Shown one piece after another: positions 1-7,067 of a DNA stretch of 8,836 nt. The position numbers and the translations under genes are program-made. The first letter of the stretch is position 1; each line of letters begins with the position of its first letter. Source of the stretch: CAYVQB01 sp964453985 (GTDB lineage: Bacteria > Babelota > Babeliae > Babelales > UASB340); NCBI GenBank assembly GCA_964453985.1, contig CAYVQB010000039.1:1-8836 (forward strand). Reading direction: 5' to 3'. A model generated the notes under the pieces. It had not been told where the DNA came from. It searched no databases and saw only the letters and a list, made by a program, of their open reading frames with translations.

Positions 1-360
1 ATATTGTTTGTTTTGCTTTGCATAAATAAGTTAAGACGAAATAAAATTCTTATTATGTTTTCTTTAGCTTTAATTTTAATTAATACAGTGTTTCTTTTTA
101 AGGGACTAAAAAAACAAGAATTGATGCTGGATATATCTGATAAAGCTTTTAAAGATTTGATAGTTCAAGTTGATGTTAAAAATTATAATGTAAGTTTTAA
201 TGATTTGCCCTTTTATATATTTGGCGAAGGTTTAGCTCAGGCTTTATCGATATATTCAAATAGTGATTACTTAAATAACTTGCCAAAAAAGGGTTCTGTT
301 TATGTTACTTGGGATTTTGTAAATAACAAATTTATAGTGCAGGGCGAGAGTGAGTTATGA
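1..360 (+). CDS. C-terminal part of a membrane protein related to the next gene's GT-C glycosyltransferase (cut by window edge)
   Basis: The reading frame is open from the first base, so this is most likely the 3' end of a longer gene entering from the left rather than a small gene starting at the TTG at base 4. Counting from that TTG, residues 14-32 form a hydrophobic membrane segment after a basic stretch (KLRRNK), followed by a soluble tail. The tail resembles the end of the next protein: a DKAFKDL block (residues 46-52) matches its NKAFDEL, and the last 20 or so residues share a V-(Y/F)-(V/I)-TWD-(F/Y) motif followed by KF.V.GE. About 95 residues that the neighbour has between these two blocks are absent here. 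The stop overlaps the next start as ATGA. Inferred role: C-terminal extracytoplasmic tail of a second, paralogous membrane glycosyltransferase. A decayed copy is the alternative; the missing upstream sequence would decide. Confidence 0.7.
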   Translation: MLFVLLCINKLRRNKILIMFSLALILINTVFLFKGLKKQELMLDISDKAFKDLIVQVDVKNYNVSFNDLPFYIFGEGLAQALSIYSNSDYLNNLPKKGSVYVTWDFVNNKFIVQGESEL

Positions 361-2075
361 AAAGATTAACCCTCTCTTTATTAATTTTTATTTTAGTTTT
401 TTTTATTTTAGGTGTGCCCTTTATAGATTGGGGTTTTTCTACAGTAGATGATTTTCCTGTTTTTTTTCATTCTCAGGCAAAAAACTTAAAAGATTTGTTT
501 TTCGGTGACATTTCTGCTTGGGATGTTCTGGCTCCATGTAATTACGTTATACCAAAAGGAAATTCTTTTAGTAGTGCTTATTACAGGCCTATGATGTTTA
601 TTTCATATTATGCAGGGTCAATTTTTTGGGGATCATCAGCATATTGTCATTTTTTGTTTGCCATATTTTTACACGCTCTAAATGCTGTCATTTTGTTTAA
701 TTTATTTTTAAGTATTTCTTCTTATTTACTTGCATTTTTGGCAACAATGTTTTTTGCTTTTAATCCTAGTTATGCTTGTTGGATGGGTTGGATTGCAGCT
801 CAGCAATATCCGATGGGCTTGTTTTTTTTGTTGGTTTCTGTTGTTTTTTTTAAACAATATTTAGATAAAAGAAATTATATATATTTTATTTTGTCAGGTT
901 TATCTTATTTGCTTACGATTCTTGGCAAAGAAGTGTGTATGGTTTTCCCCGCAATAGCATTTATAGGCACTTATTTGTATGAGACTAAGTGTTTGCATGT
1001 AAAAGTTAGTGGTATGTTTAATATTTTAATTAGATATCTAAAATTAACTTTTAATTATTGGGTAATAGCTTTGCTTTACCTTACCTTAAGGGCTTGCGTG
1101 TTCCCATTAAATTTCGGTAGTTCTGGTGTTGGAACCCTTCCTTCTTTTGGTTTAATTTATTTTCTTAGAAGTAAGATCTATTATTTATTTGTTATTCTTA
1201 CAGATTTATTTGGTTTATGGTGGGTTCCATGGGGATACCCAAGGTTAAAAGCTTTGATCTATTTATTTATATTTTCTATCTTTATTTGGCTTTTTATTAA
1301 AAGTTCACAAAAACTGGTGTTAGTTTTTTGTTTATTTTCTACTACTTTATTCTGGTGGCCTATAGCTCTTGGTTATTTTAGCCGGTATCTTTACGAATCT
1401 ATACCGTTTGTGTGTTTGTTTTTTTTATTTGGAGTAAAATTTTATAAGGGTAAAGTATCTTTGAAAATAAAAGAAATATTACTATTTTTTATCTCTTGTT
1501 TTATTCTTCTAAACGCTTCTTATTTACTGATTAATATTAAGTTTAGGGAACAAAGTAATTTTATTATAAATAAAGCCTTTGATGAGTTAGTTGCTAGTGT
1601 TGAATTAAAAAACAGAAATTTGTGCTTTATTGGTGTGCCCTCTAAGTTTAGCCCAGGTTGTGAGCGTGCTATTTGGGTAAAAAGTGGGGATTATTCTAAT
1701 CTTATATTGCATGATTTAGATTTGGTTTCTTGCATTTCAGGTGACTTGCCAAATCTTCAGAAAGCTCTTGGTTTAAAAGTGAAACATTACTTTGATGCCA
1801 ATGAATTTCTAGACAAAAACTATATTAGTATTGAAAAAATAAAAAATGGATTTAGATTTATTTCTTTAGATAGTGATAAATTATGGTTCATAAAAAGAAA
1901 TTTAGCTGGAAATTATTTGCCGATCGGTCAAGCTATTATAAATGGAGTTGAACAAGATGATAAAATTTGTGATGTGAGTTTGATTATTGATAGTAATTGG
2001 TTAAATAAGCGTCCTGTTTTTATTACGTGGGATTATCTTAGTCAAAAATTTAAGGTTCTAGGAGAAGTAGAGTGA
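357..2075 (+). CDS. Polytopic membrane glycosyltransferase, GT-C superfamily (PMT/TMTC-like)
   Basis: A 572-residue integral membrane protein with about 11-12 hydrophobic segments through residue ~395 and a soluble C-terminal region (~405-572). After the first segment comes an acidic pair (D31-D32) in the first outer loop, where GT-C enzymes carry their catalytic or metal-linked acidic residues. It is followed by YYRP (75-78), two histidines in HFLFAIFLHALNA (98-110), NP..ACWMGWIA (136-147) and GKE (190-192). These match the pattern of bacterial TMTC/family-39-like proteins (YRP, H..N..LHA.N, HP...W..). Such enzymes usually transfer a sugar from a polyprenyl-phosphate donor on the outer face of the membrane; donor and acceptor here are unknown. 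The ATG overlaps the preceding stop (ATGA), suggesting translational coupling. The gene contains five runs of eight T. GT-C assignment is fairly sure; specificity cannot be read. Confidence 0.78.
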   Translation: MKRLTLSLLIFILVFFILGVPFIDWGFSTVDDFPVFFHSQAKNLKDLFFGDISAWDVLAPCNYVIPKGNSFSSAYYRPMMFISYYAGSIFWGSSAYCHFLFAIFLHALNAVILFNLFLSISSYLLAFLATMFFAFNPSYACWMGWIAAQQYPMGLFFLLVSVVFFKQYLDKRNYIYFILSGLSYLLTILGKEVCMVFPAIAFIGTYLYETKCLHVKVSGMFNILIRYLKLTFNYWVIALLYLTLRACVFPLNFGSSGVGTLPSFGLIYFLRSKIYYLFVILTDLFGLWWVPWGYPRLKALIYLFIFSIFIWLFIKSSQKLVLVFCLFSTTLFWWPIALGYFSRYLYESIPFVCLFFLFGVKFYKGKVSLKIKEILLFFISCFILLNASYLLINIKFREQSNFIINKAFDELVASVELKNRNLCFIGVPSKFSPGCERAIWVKSGDYSNLILHDLDLVSCISGDLPNLQKALGLKVKHYFDANEFLDKNYISIEKIKNGFRFISLDSDKLWFIKRNLAGNYLPIGQAIINGVEQDDKICDVSLIIDSNWLNKRPVFITWDYLSQKFKVLGEVE

Positions 2076-2584
2076 TGAATGAGCCTGTTTCTTTAGTCTT
2101 TCTTGCGTATAATGAAGCGCTAACTATAGAAAAAGAAATTCGATCTTTTTATTCAGAAATCATACAAAAATTGCCTGGTTCAGAATTTATAGTNNNNNNN
2201 NNNNNNNNNNNNNNNNNNNNNNNNNNNNNNNNNNNNNNNNNNNNNNNNNNNNNNNNNNNNNNNNNNNNNNNNNNNNNNNNNNNNNNNNNNNNNTTTAAAT
2301 TAAATAATATTTATGACTCTGATAGTGGCTTTAGATTATTTAATCAAAAGGTAGTAGATAAAGTATTCAAAAAGGAGTTGGCTTTTAAAAATTTGGTTGG
2401 CTCAGAAATTGTCTTAAGAGCTATTTTACAAGATTTAAAATATTATGAAGTCCCTATTTCTTATTTTCAACGCCAGGGTGTTTCTCGTGGTATGCCTATG
2501 AAAAAAATACCAAAGATTATTTTGGGGTCTTTATATAATTTAGCAAAGTTGAAAAAGGAGTTTAGTGGTGCAAAAAGAGTGTAG
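2072..2584 (+). CDS. Family 2 glycosyltransferase, core interrupted by an assembly gap
   Basis: The N-terminus (SLVFLAYNEALTIEKEI, about residues 7-23) is the typical start of a GT-A fold family 2 glycosyltransferase. The sequence runs into the gap right after SEFIV, just where the DDGS nucleotide-sugar motif normally follows. After the gap, DSDSGFRLF is the D..SGFR element of polyprenyl-phosphate sugar synthase-like members, and the C-terminal part has no membrane segment. The apparent 170 residues are shorter than the usual ~230-240, so more sequence is probably missing than the 100 N. Start: GTG at 2072 overlaps the previous stop (GTGA) with AGGAG seven bases upstream; ATG at 2075 is an alternative. 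A likely role, inferred from the GT-C neighbour, is loading a sugar onto polyprenyl phosphate or extending a lipid-linked glycan on the cytoplasmic face. Catalytic residues cannot be verified. Confidence 0.8.
   Translation: MMNEPVSLVFLAYNEALTIEKEIRSFYSEIIQKLPGSEFIXXXXXXXXXXXXXXXXXXXXXXXXXXXXXXXXXXFKLNNIYDSDSGFRLFNQKVVDKVFKKELAFKNLVGSEIVLRAILQDLKYYEVPISYFQRQGVSRGMPMKKIPKIILGSLYNLAKLKKEFSGAKRV
2194..2293. other. Assembly gap (100 N) inside the family 2 glycosyltransferase
   Basis: A run of exactly 100 N. The flanking frames happen to agree, but family spacing between the flanking motifs suggests that about 80 residues or more are missing, so the nominal length should not be trusted. Confidence 0.95.
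2555..2560 (+). promoter_or_regulatory. Ribosome binding site deciding the methyltransferase start
   Basis: AAGGAG lies four bases before a GTG at 2565 and seven before a second GTG at 2568. The spacing favours 2568. The site lies inside the end of the glycosyltransferase gene, as expected for coupled translation. Confidence 0.6.
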
Positions 2585-3329
2585 TGATAAGCAATCAGGA
2601 TATGCTTATTTTGAAGAACCCAATCCGGGCGTTTTAAAGTTATTTGATTTAGTAGGGTCAAATAAAAAAGTTTTAGATGTTGGTTGTGGGTTTGGGGAAT
2701 TGGGGCAAGAGCTAAGAAAGAATGACAACCAGGTTGTGGGTCTTGATATAAGTGAGCATGCAATAAATATAGCAAAAAATAGGTTAGATCAGGCTTATGC
2801 TTGTGATATTACAAAAAAAGAAAATCTAAGTTTTTTACAGGAAGAATCCTTTGATCTAATAATATTTGCAGATATCTTAGAGCATCTCTATGATCCAGAA
2901 AAAATTCTAAAAATATTTAGTTCTTATCTAAAAAAAGATGGTCGTATTATTGTTTCTTTGCCTAACATTGCTGCCTGGCATATAAGATTAAAATTATTAT
3001 TGGGTAAGTTTGATTATCAGGATACCGGTATATTAGATAAGACTCATATAAGATTTTTCACTAAGAAAACAGCAAATAAATTATTAGAAAATTGTGGTTA
3101 TAAGGTTGAAAAAATAGCTTTGACCCCATATTTTGTTAGAGCAATGCTACCTGTTGTAAGAAGATTTTTTAGTAAGTCTGTTGATAAAGACAGTAATCCT
3201 AGAGCAATAGTAGACTCAAAGTCCTATAAATTTTATTTAAAATATTTTTATCCTGCAGAAAGTTTGTTTGCAAAGCTGAATAGTAAGCTTTTTGCTTTCC
3301 AATTTGTTTTTTATGCTAGAAAGAAATAA
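2568..3329 (+). CDS. Class I SAM-dependent methyltransferase
   Basis: A 253-residue soluble protein with the class I methyltransferase fold. Motif I is VLDVGCGFG (residues 35-43), the acidic end of strand 2 is GLDIS (D60), and FDLIIFADILEHL (95-107) is the motif before the methyl-transfer centre. A central LPNIAAWHIR and a later THIRFFT are common in methyltransferases of polysaccharide clusters that act on sugar or lipid-linked glycan hydroxyls. The C-terminal third (from ~190) is basic and aromatic and less conserved. GTG at 2568 is chosen over GTG at 2565 from Shine-Dalgarno spacing; either way the gene overlaps the glycosyltransferase end by under 21 bases. The next gene starts 14 bases downstream. 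Inferred role: O-methylation of a residue in the glycan made by this cluster; the target cannot be read. The fold is certain, the substrate unknown. Confidence 0.85.
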   Translation: MQKECSDKQSGYAYFEEPNPGVLKLFDLVGSNKKVLDVGCGFGELGQELRKNDNQVVGLDISEHAINIAKNRLDQAYACDITKKENLSFLQEESFDLIIFADILEHLYDPEKILKIFSSYLKKDGRIIVSLPNIAAWHIRLKLLLGKFDYQDTGILDKTHIRFFTKKTANKLLENCGYKVEKIALTPYFVRAMLPVVRRFFSKSVDKDSNPRAIVDSKSYKFYLKYFYPAESLFAKLNSKLFAFQFVFYARKK

Positions 3330-3343
3330 TAAGAGGGTTTTTA

Positions 3344-4549
3344 GTGAAGACAGGTAATGATAANNNNNNNNNNNNNNNNNNNNNNNNNNNNNNNNNNNNN
3401 NNNNNNNNNNNNNNNNNNNNNNNNNNNNNNNNNNNNNNNNNNNNNNNNNNNNNNNNNNNNNNNAATGAAGTTTGGTATAAAGATAGGTTTGTAAAATATC
3501 CTTTTGAAAATGATCTATCTTCTTTGGACAAGCAAGAAAATTTTGAATGTCTGATGTCATTTTTACAAAGAAAAGATAATGTTTCTAAGAACTTGTATGA
3601 TTGGTGTGTAGATCGATTTGGTACAGGTATAGCCCAAAAATATTTGATTCCATATAACGAAAAAATTTGGAAAAGAGATCCGAAAAATATGTCTTTACAT
3701 TGGGTAGATAGAATACCTAGTCCTCCAATGGAAGATATAATTAAATCTGCAATTGGTATTAAGACTGAAGGTTACACTCATCAATTGAATTTTTCTTATC
3801 CGAAAACTGGTGGCATAGAATCTTTAATAAAATCACTAATTACAAAAGAATCTAATATAAAAACAGAATTTAGGGTAAACAAAATTATTAAGAAAAAAGA
3901 TGAATGGCATATTTCTGATGGTAATAGAACAGAATATTGTAATACGTTAATTTCTACTATGCCTATTTTCGATTTAGTTAATTCATTAGAAAATGTACCA
4001 GAAAAAGTTGTACAAGCTTTATCTAGGTTGCAATACAATTCAATGATTCTTGTAATGGTGGGCGTAAATCATACTGGTTTGCAAAAGCAAACAGCTTTTT
4101 ATATTCCAGATCCAAATATTTTGCCGCATAGAGTTTGTTTTCTGAATAGTTTTTCTGAATTTAATGCCCCCACAGGTTGTTCACATTTGGTTGCAGAAAT
4201 TACTTTGCCACCAGAACATAAATTACTTAAAACAAGTAAAGAGGATGTAATTCAAAGAGTTATTAATGATGTAAAAGATATTTGTGAATTTAAAGAACAA
4301 GATATAATTTCAACTGATTATAAAGTTATAAAATATGCGTATGTTGTTTATGATTCTGATTATTTAAAAAACAGAAAAATTATTTTTGATTATTTAGATT
4401 TCTTGGGAATTTTTTATACTGGTCGTTTTGGTAGTTTTAAGTATATTAATATGGATGCTTGCGTTAGAATGTCCAAGGATCTGGTTTTCAATAAAATTTT
4501 ATTGAATTCAAAAAATATAAAAGAGTCTGTAGGGAGAGTTTTATTGTGA
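3344..4549 (+). CDS. FAD-dependent oxidoreductase, UDP-galactopyranose mutase/protoporphyrinogen oxidase-like; N-terminus in gap
   Basis: Only seven codons precede the gap, so the GxGxxG FAD-binding Rossmann motif is not visible. What remains is characteristic of the flavoprotein group found in polysaccharide clusters: VKYPFEN shortly after the gap, then FGTGIAQKYLIPYNEKIW (about 3616-3672), a TGG-containing segment around 3806, and a C-terminal GRFGSFKYINMD (from 4421) of the kind that contacts FAD in this superfamily. The family normally has ~100 residues before YPF, so roughly 85 are missing and the true protein is probably near 450 residues. GTG at 3344 has GAGGG six bases upstream. It overlaps the next gene by GTGA. 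Possible roles are ring contraction of a nucleotide sugar or a redox step on a sugar or lipid; I cannot choose. Superfamily fairly sure, function open. Confidence 0.72.
   Translation: MKTGNDXXXXXXXXXXXXXXXXXXXXXXXXXXXXXXXXXXNEVWYKDRFVKYPFENDLSSLDKQENFECLMSFLQRKDNVSKNLYDWCVDRFGTGIAQKYLIPYNEKIWKRDPKNMSLHWVDRIPSPPMEDIIKSAIGIKTEGYTHQLNFSYPKTGGIESLIKSLITKESNIKTEFRVNKIIKKKDEWHISDGNRTEYCNTLISTMPIFDLVNSLENVPEKVVQALSRLQYNSMILVMVGVNHTGLQKQTAFYIPDPNILPHRVCFLNSFSEFNAPTGCSHLVAEITLPPEHKLLKTSKEDVIQRVINDVKDICEFKEQDIISTDYKVIKYAYVVYDSDYLKNRKIIFDYLDFLGIFYTGRFGSFKYINMDACVRMSKDLVFNKILLNSKNIKESVGRVLL
3364..3463. other. Assembly gap (100 N) removing the FAD-binding N-terminus
   Basis: A run of exactly 100 N beginning seven codons into the oxidoreductase gene. 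Family architecture implies about 250 bases are missing here, not 100. Confidence 0.95.
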
Positions 4550-5386
4550 AGTATTTCATAACTGGTGGAGCTGGGTTTATTGGTAGTCACATGGTTGATG
4601 CATTAATAAAAGATCATGATGTGACTGTTTTCGACAATTTAAGTTCTGGTAAAATTGTTCATTTAAACGAACATCTTAATAAGAAGAATTTTAAATTTAT
4701 TAAAGGCGATCTTTCAGATTTGGATCATCTAAAAAGTGTTATGGTAAATCAAGACGTTATCATCCATTTTGCGTCTAATCCTGATATAGCAAGAGGCATG
4801 TATCAGACTGATTTAGATTTANNNNNNNNNNNNNNNNNNNNNNNNNNNNNNNNNNNNNNNNNNNNNNNNNNNNNNNNNNNNNNNNNNNNNNNNNNNNNNN
4901 NNNNNNNNNNNNNNNNNNNNNGTAAGACAAACTCATGGTGTTGGTTTTGATTTTATTAATAAATTAAGAAAAAATCCTGTAAAGCTGGATATTTTAGGTG
5001 ATGGCACTCAAAGTAAGGCTTATATTCATGTGTCAGATGTAATACGCGCAATGTTGTTTATATCTGAAAATACAAAAAAAAGATTAGATGTGTTTAATGT
5101 AGCAACGTGTGATTACATCGATGTGACAAGTATTGCAAATATTGTCATAGATAATATGAGTTTAAAGCAGGTAAAAATAGATTACTCTGGTGGAGATAGA
5201 GGTTGGAAGGGAGATGTTCCAAAAGTAAGGTTTGATCTTTCTAAGGTTCATAATTTTGGATGGAGAGCAAAATTAACTTCCAATCAGGCTATAAACAAAT
5301 CGGTTCAAGATATGTTGGAGTTTAGTGATGCAGATGGTAATTATTGCTGGCGGCCTTGCAACAAGATTAAAGCAGATTTCATCTAA
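4546..5386 (+). CDS. NAD-dependent sugar epimerase/dehydratase (GalE-like SDR), split by assembly gap
   Basis: Residues 1-92 before the gap contain TGGAGFIGSH (6-15), the NAD-binding glycine motif; D30 in FDNLSSG; GDL (54-56); and HFASNPD (74-80), all typical of extended SDR nucleotide-sugar epimerases. After the gap the frame resumes at 4922 with VRQTHGVGFDF, ILGDGTQSKAYIHVSDV and FNVAT, the C-terminal substrate-binding half. The two halves lie in different frames only because the gap length is nominal; I treat them as one gene. The catalytic YxxxK falls in the gap, with about 80 residues lost. The last ~20 residues are encoded where the next gene already starts. GTG at 4546 overlaps the previous stop (GTGA) with AGGGAG nine bases upstream. 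Likely role: epimerising a nucleotide sugar, possibly the GDP-heptose made by the following genes (inference). Confidence 0.82.
4822..4921. other. Assembly gap (100 N) inside the epimerase
   Basis: A run of exactly 100 N. Upstream and downstream coding frames disagree by one base across it, which shows that the true gap length is not 100 if the gene is intact. Confidence 0.95.
5317..5320 (+). promoter_or_regulatory. Ribosome binding site for the nucleotidyltransferase, inside the epimerase gene
   Basis: GGAG is four bases before GTG 5325, seven before ATG 5328 and thirteen before ATG 5334. The spacing supports ATG 5328. Confidence 0.55.
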
Positions 5387-6017
5387 AACCCCCAAGTCGA
5401 TGATAGAGGTTCTAGATAAACCTTTTTTACTGTATCAAATAGAGCTTTTAAAGAAGCATGATATTAAGGATATTGTTTTATGTATTGGTCATTATGGTGA
5501 TCAAATAAAACAGTATTTTGGTTCAGGCCAAAAGTTTGGAGTTCATATTGAATATAGTGATGAAGGGGAAAACCTTTTAGGTACCGGTGGCGCCTTAAGG
5601 AAAGCACATAATTTATTAAAAGATGATTTTTTTGTTATGTGGGGAGACTCTTATTTATTACTTGATTATCAAGATATCTACAGTACTTATAAAAGATCAA
5701 ATAATTTGGGATTGATGGTTGTTTATAAAAACCTTAATAAAGGTGATAAAAGCAACGTAGCAATCAAAAATAACCAAGTCGTTTTGTACGATAAATGGTC
5801 TGATCGCAAAGATTTAATTTATATAGACAATGGCGTATCTGTTTTTAATAGAAAAATTTTAGATTTAATTCCTGAAAATAAAGTTTTCGCTTTAGAAGAA
5901 ATATTCAAACATTTAGTTTTTAAGGGTGATTTACTTGCTTATAAAACTGAGCAAAAGTTTTATGAGATAGGTTCTTTTGATGGTATAAAAGAATTTGCAA
6001 ATCTTATAAAGGAGTAG
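5328..6017 (+). CDS. hddC: Sugar-1-phosphate nucleotidyltransferase, likely heptose 1-phosphate guanylyltransferase
   Basis: A 229-residue single-domain nucleotidyltransferase. The nucleotide-binding signature IIAGGLATRL (residues 5-14) is followed by TPKSM (21-25) with the phosphate-contacting K23. LLGTGGAL (83-90) is the base/sugar loop and MWGDS (104-108) carries the metal-binding D107. Its length fits the short HddC/RmlA-N type without a hexapeptide-repeat tail. Sequence alone does not separate GTP from CTP, UTP or dTTP users; the HddC call rests on the neighbouring GHMP kinase, SIS isomerase and HAD phosphatase. Expected reaction: D-glycero-alpha-D-manno-heptose 1-phosphate plus GTP gives GDP-heptose plus pyrophosphate, in the cytoplasm. 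The gene begins 59 bases before the epimerase stop and ends three bases before the kinase start. GTG 5325 is a less well-spaced alternative start. Confidence 0.82.
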   Translation: MQMVIIAGGLATRLKQISSKTPKSMIEVLDKPFLLYQIELLKKHDIKDIVLCIGHYGDQIKQYFGSGQKFGVHIEYSDEGENLLGTGGALRKAHNLLKDDFFVMWGDSYLLLDYQDIYSTYKRSNNLGLMVVYKNLNKGDKSNVAIKNNQVVLYDKWSDRKDLIYIDNGVSVFNRKILDLIPENKVFALEEIFKHLVFKGDLLAYKTEQKFYEIGSFDGIKEFANLIKE

Positions 6018-6020
6018 TGA

Positions 6021-7067
6021 ATGATTGTTTCTTGTGCACCTGTAAGAATTTCTTTGGGTGGCGGTGGTACTGATTTAAAATCGTATTACTCTAAGTTTGG
6101 TGGTTTTTTAATAACAGCAGCAATCAATAAACATATTTATATTTGTGTAAATAAACGCTTTGAAAATAATATACGATTAAGTTATTCAAAAACAGAGACT
6201 GTAAATTCTGTAAATGAAATACAGCATAGAATTTACAGAGAAGCTTTGAAGATGTTAAAGATAGATGGGGGACTTGAAATTGCATCAATAGCTGATGTTC
6301 CTGCTAACTGTGGGTTAGGTTCATCAAGTTCATTTACTGTTTCTTTGTTGAATGCATTATATGCTTATAAGCGTGAGTTTGTTCCATTAAAAACATTAGC
6401 TGAGCAAGCTTGTAAATTAGAAATAGATATATTGAAAGAACCTATAGGTAAGCAAGATCAGTATATTGCAGCTTTTGGAGGGTTAACTTGTTTAACTTTT
6501 TCTAAAGATGGAGATGTGACAGTAGAGCCTATTAATATGCCTCACGAAAAATTAATAGAATTAGAAAATAATATTTTAATTTTTTATACAGGTATACAAA
6601 GAAAAGCATCTGATATTTTGGCAGCTCAAAACCAAAAATCACAAGAAAATGATAAGAGTACTCTAGAAAGATTACACAAAATAAAAGATATAGGTTTGCA
6701 AACAAAGTATGCATTCCAAAAAGGTGACTTAAACGCTTTTGGGGAGCTTTTAGATGCTCACTGGCAAACCAAGAAAAAGTTGTCTGCAAAAATATCAGAT
6801 CCATTCTTAGATGAATGTTATCAAACTGCAATTGAAAGTGGAGCCCTTGGGGGTAAAGTTATGGGTGCTGGTGGCGGTGGCTTTTTTATGTTTTATGTCC
6901 CTGGTGAAAAAACAAAAGTTATTTCTGGTTTAAGTAGATTAGGCTTATCTTACATGCCCCATAGATTTGATTTTGATGGTGCAAAAATTTCATTGAATAT
7001 AAAAAAGGGTTTTTATGCTAACGTTTGTCAACCAATATTTGGACGAAGTCAAGCTAATAGTCGATAA
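6021..7067 (+). CDS. hddA: GHMP-family sugar kinase, likely D-glycero-D-manno-heptose 7-phosphate kinase
   Basis: All three GHMP kinase motifs are present: APVRISLGGGGTD (residues 6-18), the ATP-binding loop PANCGLGSSSS (94-104), and the C-terminal LGGKVMGAGGGGFF (276-289). D146 in GKQDQYIAAFGG is the likely catalytic base. The N-terminal R.SLGGGGTD and the C-terminal GAGGGG are typical of the HddA branch rather than galactokinase or mevalonate kinase. Expected reaction: ATP-dependent phosphorylation of D-glycero-alpha-D-manno-heptose 7-phosphate at O1, giving the 1,7-bisphosphate. ATG at 6021 has GGAG (6011-6014) six bases upstream overlapping the previous stop region. The last 17 residues (332-348) are encoded within the 53-base overlap with the isomerase gene. 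Family is clear; the exact sugar is inferred from the operon. Confidence 0.87.
   Translation: MIVSCAPVRISLGGGGTDLKSYYSKFGGFLITAAINKHIYICVNKRFENNIRLSYSKTETVNSVNEIQHRIYREALKMLKIDGGLEIASIADVPANCGLGSSSSFTVSLLNALYAYKREFVPLKTLAEQACKLEIDILKEPIGKQDQYIAAFGGLTCLTFSKDGDVTVEPINMPHEKLIELENNILIFYTGIQRKASDILAAQNQKSQENDKSTLERLHKIKDIGLQTKYAFQKGDLNAFGELLDAHWQTKKKLSAKISDPFLDECYQTAIESGALGGKVMGAGGGGFFMFYVPGEKTKVISGLSRLGLSYMPHRFDFDGAKISLNIKKGFYANVCQPIFGRSQANSR

Noticed and set aside
4..360. A complete small gene starting at TTG 4
   Set aside because: The frame is open to the window edge and the sequence resembles the C-terminal part of the following large protein, so a partial gene is the better reading.
2467..2775. 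Minus-strand open frame opposite the glycosyltransferase and methyltransferase genes
   Set aside because: It lies opposite two well-supported genes, has no recognisable motif or ribosome binding site, and is explained by their composition.
3237..3560. Minus-strand open frames spanning the second gap
   Set aside because: Their length depends on the N run, and they oppose the methyltransferase end and the flavoprotein gene.
3796..4038. Minus-strand open frame opposite the flavoprotein gene
   Set aside because: No motif and no context; it mirrors a conserved plus-strand gene.
4546..5386. True frameshift or two separate epimerase genes
   Set aside because: The frame change occurs exactly across a 100-N gap of unknown length, and the two parts are complementary halves of one SDR protein.
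5328..6017. AGGLATRL as an unusual loss of the third signature glycine
   Set aside because: Alanine at this position is common in nucleotidyltransferases of this group, so it is not noteworthy.
6532..6831. Minus-strand open frame opposite the kinase gene
   Set aside because: It lies wholly within the kinase gene and shows no protein features.
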